Shown: piece after piece, positions 23,972-39,589 of the stretch | Numbering within the stretch: the stretch's first letter is position 1 | Layout: each line of letters opens with the position of its first letter | Made by a program: the position numbers and the translations under genes | The notes under the pieces: generated by a model | What the model was told of the DNA's origin: nothing | Databases searched by the model: none | The model's input: the letters and a program-made list of their open reading frames with translations, nothing else | Source of the DNA: Listronotus oregonensis | Taxonomy: Eukaryota; Arthropoda; Insecta; Coleoptera; Curculionidae | Length of the DNA: 64,000 nucleotides | Direction of reading: 5' to 3' | NCBI GenBank assembly: GCA_019359885.1 | Contig: JAHBCN010002209.1 | Coordinates: forward strand, 1-64,000

Positions 23972-25440
23972 TATTTTATTTTATTTAATAAATGTTCTGA
24001 TCTGATCTGAATGTTCAGAGGGTGGTAATATATCAATGCACCTAGACCTCAGTAGGTCCTTTGTGCTTCCTCTTGTAGGCGGGAGATTCACTGCGTCGTT
24101 CAACCTATTGATTTAAAATAGTTGACGACGTCTTTAAGTGAAATCTCCTAATTTTGGCCAGTAATGGCCAGTTCGTGCCCAGCATGGAGTTCCGTTCCAA
24201 TGTGAGGGCGAACAATCGCAAAGAATGTGTTCCGCGGTCTCATCTTCTTGTTCACAGCCTCTACATAATCTGTGTTCGTTAGACCCATTTTAAATAGGTG
24301 TCCCCGTAGACCGCAGTGGCCAGTTAGAACACCCGTTAGTGTTCGTAGGTTCCTTCTGGACATCATAAGGTTTTTTTTCGCTATTGACTTGTCTGGATAG
24401 CTCTAGCATATTTGCAAAGTTGCAGTTCGTAGTATCATCCCATTTTTTCTTTAAACAGTCGATGGGAGTATTCTTTGATGATGTCTTTAATCGCTGTTGT
24501 TGTCAGTCCAGTGGTGGGGACGGGACCAACTAGCTGGCCAGCGAGTCAGCGGTATGATTACCTTTAGATATGTCATGTCCCTTGATCCAGGCTAGGTTGA
24601 CCACATTATTTAGAGAGATGTTAGTCAGGGCTTGATGACATTCTAGTACACGTCCCGAAGTAATGCGTGGTCTTTTCAGGGCTAGTAATGCTTGCCTAAT
24701 GTCTGTATAAAAACAGATCGTATGGTTGGCGATGTTGCGGCTTTTAATTTCATAAGCCGCTATGGTTATGCTGTCAGTTCGGATTGAAGCACGCTGGGTT
24801 CGGCGCCCATTGTCCATCCGATTTTCAGGTTTATGGTTGGTGAGTATATGCCACTGCCTGTGCCCACCTTGGTCTTAGAGCCGTCAGTGTACAGGCTAAT
24901 GGTTCCTTGAGACTCGCCTTTTATTGGGATTGTTCCTCTTATGTTGATTGCGTAGGGTTTATTGAAAACGAACCTTGCTGCAACTGAGTCCGCTCTTGCC
25001 TTTAGAATTGGAAGTTCCCCTGTAACATCCCTCCACAGGCGTCGTCTAGTTGAGCCAGTGCCTACATTAGTATCTAGACCGACCATGCGGAGTCGTGTTA
25101 GAGTCATCAAAGCCGCTTCCCTTACAAATATATCAAGGGGGGTGAGATTCAATATCACCTCCATAGCTCTAGTTGGTGTAGTCCTTATAGCACCTGTGAT
25201 GTTTAAACATGCTATTCTTTGAATTTGATCTAGTTTATGTTTTGCCGTGATCTGTTCTGTTTTGGACCACCACACTATGGAACCGTAAGTTACCATGGGT
25301 CTTATTATGGCCGTGTAGATCCAATGGGCTACTTTGGGAGAGAATCCCCAAGGCTTTTCTATGGTTCTGCGGCATTGATCAAATGCAATATAAATGTTAT
25401 AAAAAGACTGCAAAATTAAAGCCCAATTCAGTTTCTTCAA
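23972..25440 (-). mobile_element. Non-LTR retrotransposon 3' end with RNase H (I/R1/jockey-group)
   Basis: Read on the minus strand, the segment 25440-24766 holds the end of the RT thumb (QCRRTIEKPWGFSPKVAHW, then IYTAIIRPMVTYGSIVWW). An RNase H domain follows. Its acidic residues are visible: D in LYTDGSKTKVGTGSG, E in LQSELTA, D in CFYTDIRQALLAL and D in GNHTADSLAS. One base is missing near 24770, shifting frame inside the domain. The C-terminal tail has LRTLTGVLTGHCGLRGHLFK, with a decayed Cys-His knuckle. The 3' end is an AAATAAAATAAAAT tail at about 23972-24000. It is 5'-truncated at 25440, as usual for LINE insertions. Confidence 0.88.
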
Positions 25441-26213
25441 ATATATAACTATTATAAGGAAAATTATGCATTATTTTATAATTAGATACTTATTTATGTT
25501 TCAAAACTAAAAGATTTTACTTTTCCGAACGCAGATTAGTGTGGAAAAGTATAGTTTTCCGCACGCTTGTAGAAAAATAGATTTTTTTCATTTACAGAAA
25601 ATTTTCATAATTGTAATTTTGACGAATGTTTGTCATGATTAATATTTTCCGATTAAGCAAAACCATAGTAACGACAAAATATAGTGTTTATATTGGCTTC
25701 AATAGCTAGGTAGAAAATTTTGGGAATAATTCTCTTATGTGTAAAACTTGTTTAAGAAACCAGTGATAGAAATAAATTACCTATGCGTATATATTTTTTT
25801 AGGACACGCATGTTTAGTGTTATAAATAGAAAAATTACCAGCAAGTGGCCTCCATCGATTTTATAGGTTCGTTGGTCTCTGCCCAATGAGATTTCGCAAA
25901 AAAAACTTCACTTTTATTTAAACAAAAAGCAGTAAAATCACCATAAAAACGCCTATAAAAGTCACCGCAAAATTTTCTTTTAATAAATTACTATTTTATC
26001 TATGGCACAGTCATTTTATTACCCTGTATAAAAACGTCTTTCAGTATGAAGTGCATTTTTATGCGTTTTCATCTCCTACATATATCGCTAAAATTGTAGT
26101 TACCTCGTATCTCAGATATCGCCAGTTTATTGTATAGAAACGGTATTCATTAAAGACACTAAATACGAAAATCTTTGGAGAGACTTTTTGTTGCATTTTC
26201 TTAAATACTAATA
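25441..26213. other. No gene recognised
   Basis: AT-rich flank between the LINE and R copy 4. Nothing supported. Confidence 0.45.
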
Positions 26214-27318
26214 GCCCAGTAGCTAAAGACCTGAAAGTACCCAAAGCTGTAAATAAATCTGTTCAGTTTTCATATTTGGCGCAATTCTTAGGTATTCGCG
26301 GATGCTTTTGAGCGAGTAAAAGTTTATCACGATTTCGACGTGGGAACCCGCTGAAAATGGCCCACCAAAGTCCCAAAAATGAGTTTCCCGCAAATATCAG
26401 CCAAAACATGCAAATAAGAGAAATTTTGTTTGGTTAAAAAATTAAGATTATCTCGAAATCTACAAAGATGGTCCTTACCATTTTTTTCGCAACACCAATA
26501 TTCTTCGCAAAAACGGCCGTCGAAAAATCCATAACATTCCACACTAGATAGATGTAGTAATAATAATTTTTTAGTAAGAAATGCAGATGGGCAATTAAAC
26601 ACTTGCTAAAGTCTCACTATAAAAAAGAAAAAAATATCAATAAATTAATGAGATACTCTCAAATATTGTGGTAAAAAACTTTGACCGCTTTTTTAATATT
26701 CTAGAAAAATCAGAATGGACCCAAACTCATATGCAATGGGCCAGATGAATAAAAGGAAGCAAATACTTTTACTATAGTAACATCCTTGTTTGATCTTTTA
26801 ATATTGTATAAGTTAGTCTATTTCAATAAAACTCGAGTATAAGTATTTGCTTCCTTTTATTCACTTGGCCCAATGATAGGTACAGGTTTTCCCATTCCGA
26901 TGAACTTTCAATTATTAAAAAATGTACATTATTGCCCGAGTAATGGAACAATTTGTTCGCCCGCTTATAAGCAAATCCATGAAGATAGCGGCATTCTAGC
27001 GGTAGAGCGGCAGCTGAAGTAAGGAGACTTTTGGGTCCCGTTATCTCGAAAACTATCGATTTTTCGAAAAACTATAGAAACCATTTTTGTAGACTACAAG
27101 GCGATCTTTATTTTTTGTTTTAACAAAAATTCTCCAACTCACATATTTTGGCAGATAACACATTTTCCGTGCCTCGGGGGGTCATTTTCAGCCCTTTCCC
27201 ACCTGTTAATGTTGATAAACTTTTTTTCGCTCGAAAGCATTCTCGAAGACCTAGGAATTGCGCCACAAGGGAAAACTGTACAGATTTATTTACAGCTTTG
27301 TCCCGTTATTTACTGGAC
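26214..27318 (+). mobile_element. R element copy 4, the most complete, with a nested MITE
   Basis: TA lies on both sides (26212-26213, 27319-27320). It begins GCCCAGTAGCTAAAGACCTG and ends TTTACTGGAC. The left arm (about 26214-26480) and right arm (about 27070-27318) are inverted complements with moderate divergence. The centre contains the family-specific GCCCGAGTAATGGAACAATT and GTCCCGTTATCTCGAAAAC. Without the nested insertion it is about 968 bp, which I take as near full length. No transposase is encoded. Confidence 0.88.
26738..26871. mobile_element. 134-bp Harbinger-like MITE nested in R copy 4
   Basis: The ends are GGGCCAGATGAATAAAAGGA and the complement of GGGCCAAGTGAATAAAAGGA; the inverted match runs 31 bp with two mismatches. 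AAT is duplicated on both sides (26735-26737, 26872-26874). All other R copies have an uninterrupted ATGCAATGATAGG at this point, which proves the insertion and the 3-bp duplication. The 3-bp duplication and GGGCC ends favour PIF/Harbinger, though AAT is not the canonical TWA. Confidence 0.92.
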
Positions 27319-27320
27319 TA

Positions 27321-27527
27321 TAATGTTTTTCTCATATTTTAATTTTTGGAGAAAATGCACAGGGATTAATATTTTTATTTTTTATTTTGGTTTTTAATTT
27401 TTTTTTATTGTTTTGAATAAAAATACATTGAACTTGTCCTTTTTTAACATTATTTTATAAAAAAATAAAGTGGCAAAAGTAATAATATATGTTAACCACG
27501 ATACATACTCTTGTTTAAACATATATA
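27321..27527. other. Flank between two elements
   Basis: AT-rich, nothing recognised. Included because it separates R copy 4 from the Tc1-like element starting at 27528. Confidence 0.4.
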
Positions 27528-28801
27528 AGGTGCGATCCATTATAAGAAGACTCCCAGGTTTTGCCGTTTTTTTTTATTTTAGAATTTTCAAACCCTATAT
27601 TTATTAAATGGAAAAGCTCAAAGTTTTTTATTACTTAGAATTTTTTTTTTCGTTGTGTCAACTACCAAGGAGTAATCGTAAAATCGTCAATTTTTTTAAC
27701 TGGGATGACTAAGTTTCTAAGTATGTTTTGACAGTTTAAAAATTTCTCTAATAGGCTCAATAAAAATGGAGGCTGTTAATAAATGTAAAAATAAGTTACC
27801 TGTCAATCTCTCTAGGTAAATTTTTGTTTTGACATACTCTTGTTGATAGTTGTCAGAAATTAAACATTTGGTTATCAGTCAATATCGGTCAAAATTGTTT
27901 AGGCTGGCTGTCCATCTGGATGCGTAGTCGTCCGACTTTATAGTCGTGAGAATATGGACGACTTAGATCGTACAAATTTGTACGACTGTAGGTCGTCCAT
28001 CAGTACCGACTAGTTTTTATTTTCGTACGGTATTTTGTATAGTATTTTTGCATTTGTGCCTGGTGTTTTTAAAATAGATCCAAAGGATATATATTTCTTT
28101 GAAAATTCATTTTTAAGATGAAAATTAATAAGAAAAAGACAAAAATATTCACAATTTCGTTTGGACATCTCTAACGTAATCTTGTATCTTGCATGTTCCA
28201 TAATGGTTTCCCTCCTCACCATGCTAATTGTTTTTGGAACCATTTCCTTATCAGTTCAAAAATTTTTAAAAATACTGATAAAATCGTTTAAATTGTCCCA
28301 AAATCCCATCCAAACGGGGCTAGTGGATCGGATGTAGTCGGTTTAATTGTCCGACTGAAGTCCTATGCAATCGACGCCTTCGCCTTTCCATTTTGAGGAT
28401 TAGTCGGACATATACGGACAATTACGCACGACCAGTAGGTCGTATTCTACCAATGGACGGCCAGCCTTATTCAGGCGAAGAAAAAACGCGATATTGTCTT
28501 ATGCTACGTTAGAAACAATCAACAAGAGGCTTAAGAAAACCGAAATAAATGCCGTCCCAAAAAATTGCGGTTGCAGAATGTCCCTGTATTTTCAAAATGC
28601 CCATACCCCAAATGGAAAAAAATATAACAAGAATATAGACGAAACCTAGTCATCCTATTTAAAAATTGACAACTTTGATTATTGTTGATAGTTCACACCC
28701 GAAAAAAATTTCAAATTAAAAACTTTGACTCTTATTTAATTAGTTTTTTCCAAAAATTCTAAAATTAAAAAAGGACCAAAACCTTATAATGGACCGCACT
28801 G
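27528..28801. mobile_element. Tc1-like long-TIR element with nested MITE
   Basis: The left end AGGTGCGATCCATTATAAG and the right end, complement of CAGTGCGGTCCATTATAAG, are followed inward by about 190 bp of inverted similarity (TTTATTTTAGAATTTT, CAAAGTTTTT, GATGACTA/GGTTTC blocks). TA flanks both ends (27526-27527; 28802-28803). The interior has no recognisable transposase. A TTA-flanked MITE (27902-28466) is inserted in it. The right end and its flank are duplicated again at about 28989-29345. Confidence 0.78.
27902..28466. mobile_element. 565-bp PIF/Harbinger-like MITE with TTA duplication
   Basis: Ends are GGCTGGCTGTCCAT and the complement of GGCTGGCCGTCCAT, with TTA on each side (27899-27901 and 28467-28469). 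Many GTCGTCC/GGACGAC and GTCCGACT/AGTCGGAC words recur inside, giving extra self-complementarity near both ends. It lies within the Tc1-like element and is therefore younger. It has no coding capacity. Confidence 0.82.
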
Positions 28802-29345
28802 TACATATGTATATATTTTGCATTGTATTTTTTTAGACGTTTATTGCATAGCGAATCAATGCCATTTCTTTTTTTAATTTCTGGAATGATACATTTAAAA
28901 AATAACCAACACTTTATATGTTTGCTCTTGTAAAAAAATTGAGGTAATAATAGTAATTTCCAACACAATTTTATTTCTTCAAAATAATATAGACGAAACC
29001 TAGTCATCCTATTTAAAAAAAATTGACAACTTTGCGATTATTCGTTGATAGTTCACACCGCGAAAAAAAATTTCAGGTCATAAAAAACTTTGAGCTCTCA
29101 TTTAATTAATTTTTGGTCCAAAAATTCTAAAATTAAAAAAGGGCCAAAATCTTATAATGGACCGCACTGTACATATATATTTTGCATTGTATTTTTTAGA
29201 CGTTTATTGCATAGCGAATCAATGCCATTTCTTTTTTAATTTCTGTAGAATGATACATTTAAAAAATAACCAACACTTTATATGTGTTGCCTTGTATAAA
29301 AATTGAGGTAATAATAGTAAACTTCAACACAATTTTATTTCTTCA
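28635..29345 (+). repeat. Direct tandem duplication, unit about 355 bp
   Basis: 28635-28988 and 28989-29345 are the same sequence: ATAGACGAAACCTAGTCATC through the right TIR of the Tc1-like element, then TTTTGCATTGTATTTTTTAG and on to TTTCTTCAAAATAAT. The copies differ mainly by small indels, with GC or CG pairs present in the second and missing in the first. The unit contains one transposon end and host flank. Confidence 0.9.
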
Positions 29346-32280
<2,935 letters not shown>

Positions 32281-32726
32281 GCTTTAGGTCATTTTTATAT
32301 GATGCATTAAAACAAACTATAACTTTCTTTGGTCTTAAGAAACAAAATGTATGTGACGTCCAACTTTAATATTATATACAACAACTTTTTCTAAAACATT
32401 TGATAGAAAATCCAAGTCAATCATTTACACAAAAATTAAACAGACATACAAAAATACCATTAAAAATAAAATAATAAAATAATTATTTTATTAAAAAAAA
32501 GATATAAATAAAAACATGACAAATCATCTGAAAGTGCTTAGGTGTAGCATTGTAAAGTTTTTTAATACTGACTAACTCTAAGTTTGTAAGTACTCTTTTA
32601 CTTTAAGATTATTTATAATATTACTTATAGGAGGTCCTTTTTTATATAATTTTTAGCTACTTCCATACACTACTAACATAAATCACCCTTTCTAAATATA
32701 GAAAAGGTCATAATTTTAAAATTTAT

Positions 32727-32865
<139 letters not shown>

Positions 32866-35087
32866 TGATATATATTATAAATATATTACATAATTTTTTA
32901 ATTAATAAAATGAAAAAAAAGTTTTCGTATATTATTGTAAAGTCTTTTTTTAAGCATTTTAAAGTTGTATCTATTGCATATTTTTCAAAAAGAGGAGAGT
33001 AAGCATAAAGACAAAGAACCACATATTTTTAAAGATGGTGTCGATAAAAATTACAGTAAGTAGGGTAGAAATATTAGTGAGAAGGGTATCATCCCCAAGT
33101 TTATCAAATATGTTTTTGACGAGTAGTCACATTCAGGGCACTGGTTTTAATTTTTTTTTTTGAGATATTTATGAGTAAATCTCAAAAATTCCATTGGGGT
33201 TCAGAATATGTAATCCAAAAGTTTATAATTGCAGCTGCCATTATTACTTTGCAAAAAAAGGTAGCTAAAGACTTTTGCTTGTTTATTTTTAAGCTTTAAA
33301 TGCAAAAATATTTTAGTAATCAAACTAGTTAAACTTTAAAAACGTCGTTAATCTATTTCCTGCTTTAAATTTTATTTTCTGTTAATGAACGATTAACCTG
33401 AAAATATTGGTAGAATGTTACAAATGATTTATTAATTTAAGCCGATGATATTTTTATTATAATTGACAAATTACCTTTGTGATGGATGAATAACGCTGTT
33501 AGGAATAAGAATATTTTTGCAAATAGTTACAAGACGTTCTACTTATTTTTTTTGTGTCGTGTTTATATTTAAAAGTAAGACTAATTGAGGAAGTGATTGC
33601 TAATAATAATGATGGGTATAAGTTACACAGCTGAAGTCGACAAACAAACATACAGTTTGTTTCAAGTTAAATAGAGAAACTTTTAGAGAACCTTGTTGTA
33701 TTTATATTTACTATCGAAATCGTAACTGCATAAAAATATTTTATTTCCAAACTGAAATAACAAAAAAGGCAACATTATTTATAAAAATTCCATTTACCGA
33801 AACAATCATCTAAATATGATCAAATTTTAAACGTTTGATAACCAAAACGAAAATACCAGTAGAGATAATCTCGAGGAGGTATTTACATATTTTGCCATGG
33901 GTATTATATCCCATAAAATGGCTTCTCTGGTCGTTTTTATGGTTGAAGTTCATTCAAATTGCTCAACCATAAAATTACCTGCATTTAATAACTCATTTTT
34001 ACACATTACAATGCGAGCTTTTTTAATTATTCGCCATTTTTAAGTACCACACTTTCCTTATTTACTTCTGGCTTTCATTTTTTGTTTCTTGGGTTTTGAT
34101 TTGTTGGAAATTTTAATTGATGTATTAATTAATGATTCATTACAAAAAAATGTTTTGTACGCCACATAAAAATATTTTTAAAATCCACATCAACTTGCAG
34201 ATTAAATAACACTTGGTTATGTACAGGGCCCTTTACCCACAGGGTTCCCCCAAATTTGAGCCTTATTCATTGGGATTCAAAATTTACACCTTAAAGGAAA
34301 TTTTAAAATTTAAAGTTAAAAATTTGAAAAACCGAATGTTCGCGATTTCATTTTTATTTTTATCTCCATTTAATAAATTATAACAAAAAAATTACATTTT
34401 CTTATTGCTACTTTTTTGTTCTTAAAAAAACAGTTTATTAGATTTCACATGAACGGTTTCCCTTTAGCTGCCCCTAACTTTTTTTTTAATAAGGTCCTGG
34501 ATTTTTATTACGAATTTTTAAAAAACTTTTTGGGGGCTTAAAACCAAAAGAGTTATCCTTTAACAAAAAGTCAGTTTAAGATTTTCCCGGTAAAATCAAA
34601 ATTTTTTCTTCTCTCTAACAATTTCTAGGAAATTGCAAAAAATTTGAATTTTTGAATAAGTGATAATCATTGGTTTTGGGATTTTAAAACTCTAAATCGA
34701 AAAATTAGTCGTATTTAAAAAACAAAGTTGATATGGCAGCTCAAAGGAAGGGAAACGTCGGTGTGTAAATCTAATAACACTATCTTGTAAAAAAAGAAAA
34801 AAGCAATAAAAAAAAAAATTTTTTTCGTTAACTATTTAAATAAAATGTAAAAAATAAAAGACATTCAAATATTTGTTTTTTAAAGTCTTGAAGTATGCAA
34901 ATTTAAGGGAAAAATTTATAACTTTGCCCCTCCTTAAACCGACCTTTATCTCAATCCCCAAAGATGAAAAATTGGGAACCCTTACACTTTAAGGACAGCT
35001 TTTTTTTCTTATGAATTACAACCCACAACCGGCCAACGTTTTCCAAAATGTAAAAAGGAAAAGGAAAAAAAAATATTCACGAATATA
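32866..35087. other. No gene recognised
   Basis: AT-rich. From about 34200 to 34990 the sequence shows swollen homopolymers similar to other poor-quality patches. No gene or repeat supported. Confidence 0.4.
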
Positions 35088-36642
35088 CACTGGCAAGCAA
35101 AAAGAAGGTTACTTTGAAATTGTTATGTTTTTTGTTCTAAGTTTATACTTAAAAATTGCAATTTATGGTACTTTGTTTTGTAACCAAAAATTATTAGTCA
35201 TTATTAATTAAATCAAAAATCATTATTTTTATTCCTCCGATTTCTTCTCAAAAGCAACAAAATTCCATTTAAAATAATATTTGACTTATTATTAAGGAAC
35301 TAAAAAAATTAATAAAAAAAATCTAATCTATAATAATGTGTATTCCTTTGCGTTTTTGACTGTTTAAAGTCAACAAGACATACTTTCAATTAAATGAAGG
35401 ACCACATTCTGGTCGATATTATTCCACTCTCCTGCAATAACAAATCCCTCAGCCCCTAAGCAAGTTTTGATGCTAGTGTATGTCTTTGTATACGTCGTTC
35501 CAACTCATCCCAGACATGTTCGATGGGATTCGTGTCTGGACTGAGTGCTGGCCAATCCATCCGCCTACTGTCCACCTCATCCAGATATTCTCTGACAACT
35601 TTAGCTGCGTAAAGTCTTCCGTTATCTTGCTTTGAAAATACCATGTTCGCCTATGGTGATCATAAGAGGCATAACATGATCTTGTAGAATTTCCATAATG
35701 AGCCTGTGAGTATCAAAGAGCCATTCTGTATGAAGACTAACTATGTGCGTATTAGTGAAGAGATTCCTGCCCAAATCATAACTCACCTACCGCCACATGA
35801 AGTCGCTCGTCAATACAAACTGGAGCATACCTTTACCCAGTCTTCTCCACACTCGTTGGTGTCAGGATGATCTATTAAGGCAAAAACGCGACTCAGCTAT
35901 AAACAGTATCTTGCTTCAATTTTTATTATTTTAAGTGATCTCGGACAAGAGCCAATCGTGCCATTTGATGTCAGCGTTGCAATGGTGGGCCTGTAGCCGT
36001 CTTACTACAAGACAATCCAGCCGCTGAAGCCTTTTTTTAACAATCCATTTACTAATATTTACATCTTTAACTTCTTGGAGTTGATTTTGCAGCAAAACTG
36101 TAGATGCGGTTCCATTCCGCAAACTTGCAGACACCAAAAAACCGTCATCTCTTGGGATGGTAACTCTTTTTTGCCTGAATCCTGGTCTTTAGGTTAGTAG
36201 ATCTGACTTCTAACAACGCTAGTAAATCTTTTGCACAGCACATGGGCTTTTATCCATACCCACATTTCTTGCGGTTTTATGTTGTCTGCGAACATCTTGT
36301 ATCAACTTTATAATTCTTGCCACAACAACAGAATCCATAGGCATTATGACATGTTAACTAACCAATTCAAATACTACATTGTGTAATTATTATGTTTGAT
36401 AGAGAAATCAACCGCAAAACTATGAAAAAGCAACGCAAATTTTCAGTGAGAGCCAATGCCCGCTAGTTTATGGAAAAGTCGTAAATACGGTGACAATATG
36501 TGACAGATTACTCGTATGACAGATAACATTTCTCCAAAAACAAAAGACTCAGCGCCTTTTAGTACAATGATTTACAATTTTACAAATATAACCTTAGAAA
36601 ATCACAATTTTAAAGGGGCCTAAATTTTTTGCTTGCCAGTAT
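35088..36642 (-). mobile_element. Tc1-like DNA transposon, nearly complete but dead
   Basis: Ends match as inverted repeats: CACTGGCAAGCAAAAAG at the left and the complement of TACTGGCAAGCAAAAAA at the right, next to TA. The 1.55-kb length is normal for Tc1 elements. The internal minus-strand gene is a complete-length but broken transposase. The terminal match is short (about 16 bp). Confidence 0.85.
35456..36344 (-). pseudogene. Tc1-like transposase pseudogene (DD34E)
   Basis: It starts at ATG 36344 (MPMDSVVVARIIKLIQDV) and can be followed to TAG at 35456. The N-terminal helix-turn-helix regions lie in 36344-35931 (NISKWIVKKRLQRLDCLV, ending HCNADIKWHDWLL). The catalytic domain shows FIAESRFCLN where Tc1 proteins have F-x-D-E-S-x-F, so the first Asp is lost. 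The second Asp is in SKQDNGRLYAAK and the Glu in SPDTNPIEHVWDELERR, 34 residues apart, the DD34E spacing. Several stops and frameshifts interrupt the frame between 35931 and 35645. Once a cut-and-paste transposase; not functional now. Confidence 0.85.
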
Positions 36643-37440
36643 GATAACTACTACCTTAAACTTACAATCCCTTGTATTGCCATAGAAAGGGAATCCGTAG
36701 GATATCCTGGTATTCGAACTACACACAACCTACGCAAAAATCCAATATGCCGCCTATAAGGAAAAATAAAGTTGATGATGGTGGTCAAGTAACAAAAGGT
36801 CAGATGTAAAATCGGAAAGCACTATCAAATAGCGCAGAAAAAGTGGCAATATAAATGCGAAATCTATTTTAAAATGTGTTTGGAACTAGAGCCAGAAAAA
36901 AATAAAAATTTTTTAGACGGCATATTGTTGCCCCACTTTAACCATCTTCGTACCTTCCCTAATTTTCGTGATGGTCAAATTTAAATTACTCTGTATATTT
37001 TCTTTAAAAAAAAGTAGAATTATTTTACGGAGTACCACCGAATAAAACATTTTTATTCGCCATAAAACTCTACCTAATTATTTCTGTATATAATGAACGT
37101 TAATTACCTGAAAAAATCCCTATTCTTCAGTTTCCTAGAAAATTTAAAATGGAATATCGACATTCCGTATGTCAACTTAATAAGTACTGGTCTGCGATAT
37201 TGAGAAATATTCTTGATGTATTTATTAGCACGGAATATTAATTCTATATTAATTACCGAGAATCTTAAGGTGAAATTGTCCAGATTTAAGTCTGCAGGGA
37301 CGAAATAATTACCTACATGTCGATATGTATTAATAACAGAACTTAATAAAGTGTTAATTATTATTTCCGGATTAATAAATTGGCGAGCAATATCTCCCCT
37401 TCCAGGGGTTTTGGGCAGGGCATTTTAAAAATTTCCCCCA

Positions 37441-37443
<3 letters not shown>
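36643..37443. other. No gene recognised
   Basis: AT-rich flank of the Tc1 element. Nothing supported. Confidence 0.4.

Positions 37444-37513
<70 letters not shown>
37444..37513. repeat. (TA)n microsatellite
   Basis: About 70 bases of TA followed by swollen A and T homopolymers. Confidence 0.95.
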
Positions 37514-37516
<3 letters not shown>

Positions 37517-37965
37517 ATATTTTTATTTTTTATAAAAAAATATATATATATATTTTTAAATAATCAAATTTAAAAAAAAACGTTTAAAAAATTTTAAAAA
37601 TTTTTTTTTAAAAAATTTTATAATTATAAATACATTTTGCATAAGTTTTGGGTGGTATTGGGTATTGAAAATTAAATTTTGAAAGGGTTCAAACCAAAAG
37701 TAAGTTTTAAATTTACCGATAACAATCAAGTTCAAAATTGAATTTTTTTTGTTTTCTTTTCCTTTTTAATTTTTCAAAACCGGAAAAGTTTTCCGGGAAT
37801 CAAGTAAAATTTAAAACCGATTTTGGTTTTTTCCCTTTAAAAAAATTTTTTTTTAATAATAATTTTTTAAAATATTAAAACCCAAAATTTTTTTTTTTTT
37901 TTAAAATAATTTTTTTTTTTTTAATTAAATAATTTATAAATTAATTTATTATTATATATATATAT

Positions 37966-38024
<59 letters not shown>

Positions 38025-38110
38025 TATTATATAATATATATTATATAAAAAAATTTTTTTTAAAATAATTTTTAAAAAAAAATTAAAAATATATTTTTTT
38101 AAAATATATA
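37514..38110. repeat. A/T-only degenerate stretch with second (TA)n array
   Basis: Long A and T homopolymers and, at 37953-38048, another TA array. Much of this may be poorly resolved assembly. No gene. Confidence 0.6.
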
Positions 38111-38519
38111 ATTTCACAAAACGTTAAACCTACTTTTTCGGGTTTTTTTAAACCAAAATGTATGCATTTTTTGTTATTGGATTAAAAAAGACACTTGTTT
38201 CTTTTTTATTACCTTTTTAAAGAAAAAAATATAATACCCATTTGAAAAAAAGTATTAAAGAAATACTTTTTATATTTTACTGAAGGAACTATGGACTCAG
38301 GATTGAATTATAGAAGTAGGCGGTACATTTTTTTTTAAGAGTGCACTTAATTTTTCATTTACATTTGAATAATATAGTTTTGGTTAGTTGTGGTTAGTTT
38401 TAGAAATATTAGTTTAAAAAAAATCCGCTGATAAATTGTTTATTCTAACTTAAATCTTGAGAAAGACAAATTATTTAAAATGACTAAATTTAATGTTTGT
38501 TATGCTTAAAAAAAATTAC

Positions 38520-38670
38520 TGTTTAATACGCCTAGTTCTAGTTAGTCACTTTGCAAAACGCCTGAGAATCGCCAGGCTCGTTGCAGAAATGTATTGAATT
38601 GTTCAAAACGCCGGCATTTTGCAAAACACCTAGTCTTTTGCAAAAAGCCGAATTATTCAATACGCCTGCG
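38520..38670. repeat. Cluster of TTGCAAAACGCC-like short repeats
   Basis: Six diverged copies of a TT(G)CAAAACGCC(T/G) word occur in 150 bp (about 38525, 38551, 38601, 38619, 38638, 38657), some with AATACGCC instead. The spacing is irregular. I do not know this arrangement; it could be part of a repeat terminus or a protein-binding cluster. Confidence 0.5.
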
Positions 38671-39589
38671 ACATATATATGATTTTAATACTCTTTAAAA
38701 AGTGCTTAACTCAGAACGATTTGCACAATGGCGTAGATAATTTTATTTTCTGAACTTTCAAATTTTAAAAAAATGTAAATTATCTAATTCCAGCCAGCGG
38801 CATATTTTTTTTTAAATAGAATTTAGTTCGATTTGATAAAAAAATATGGAGATTACATTGTTATTGTACATAAAAAATCTTCTATATTTAGTAATACGGT
38901 TGTCTCTATGTATTATAGGTAGTAATGAAAAAAATGTCAGAAATAGATATTTGTAAATATTTCCGAAAATTTAACAGGAAACTTTGAAAATATTGGAAAT
39001 ATAGAAATAAAAACTACAAAACTTAAAAAACTAAACATTTAATGAAAGTTTATCATAGGTAATACCATTAATGGTTGGAATTGCCATCCAAAAGTTAAAA
39101 CGCAATACCATTAATATAAAAAAAAATTAAAAAAACAGTAAAATTTCCAAAAAAGTAATTACACACATTGCACATTAGTGCAATTAAACTTCTTTTAAAG
39201 CAAGCAATAGCCAACAAGCAATAATCGGTAAATCCCGAGATCGAGATTTTATTATTTGTAATCGTACTTTTTCGGAAATTATTTTTTTAGTGTAAAATTT
39301 GTACTGCACAAAAGTATAAGAAATATATAGAAATATTTTTTTGATGGTTTAAAACGCATTTTTATTTTCGATATTTTCAGAATTCCCAATATTTCCGGGA
39401 AATTTCAATATTTCTATTTCCATGGAAATTTAAAGTGAAATTTAATAATAAACAAATTTCTCGTTTTCGTAGAAAAACACCGTAAATTAAAAAAAAATCA
39501 AGGCGCTCCACAAATGAATAAACAGACTCCAACGGCAACCGCCACTAATAATTTGGCATATTTATTTTATCTAAGATCCGCACCTTAAA
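38671..39589. other. No gene recognised
   Basis: AT-rich; no domain or repeat recognised. Confidence 0.4.

Noticed and set aside
12478..27397. Recurrent open frame LESIPEDLRIAPQGK... at 12478, 19578 and 27209
   Set aside because: It recurs because it lies in the right inverted arm of R elements. The same bases appear as inverted complement in the left arm, and the frame is broken differently in each copy, so it is not a conserved gene.
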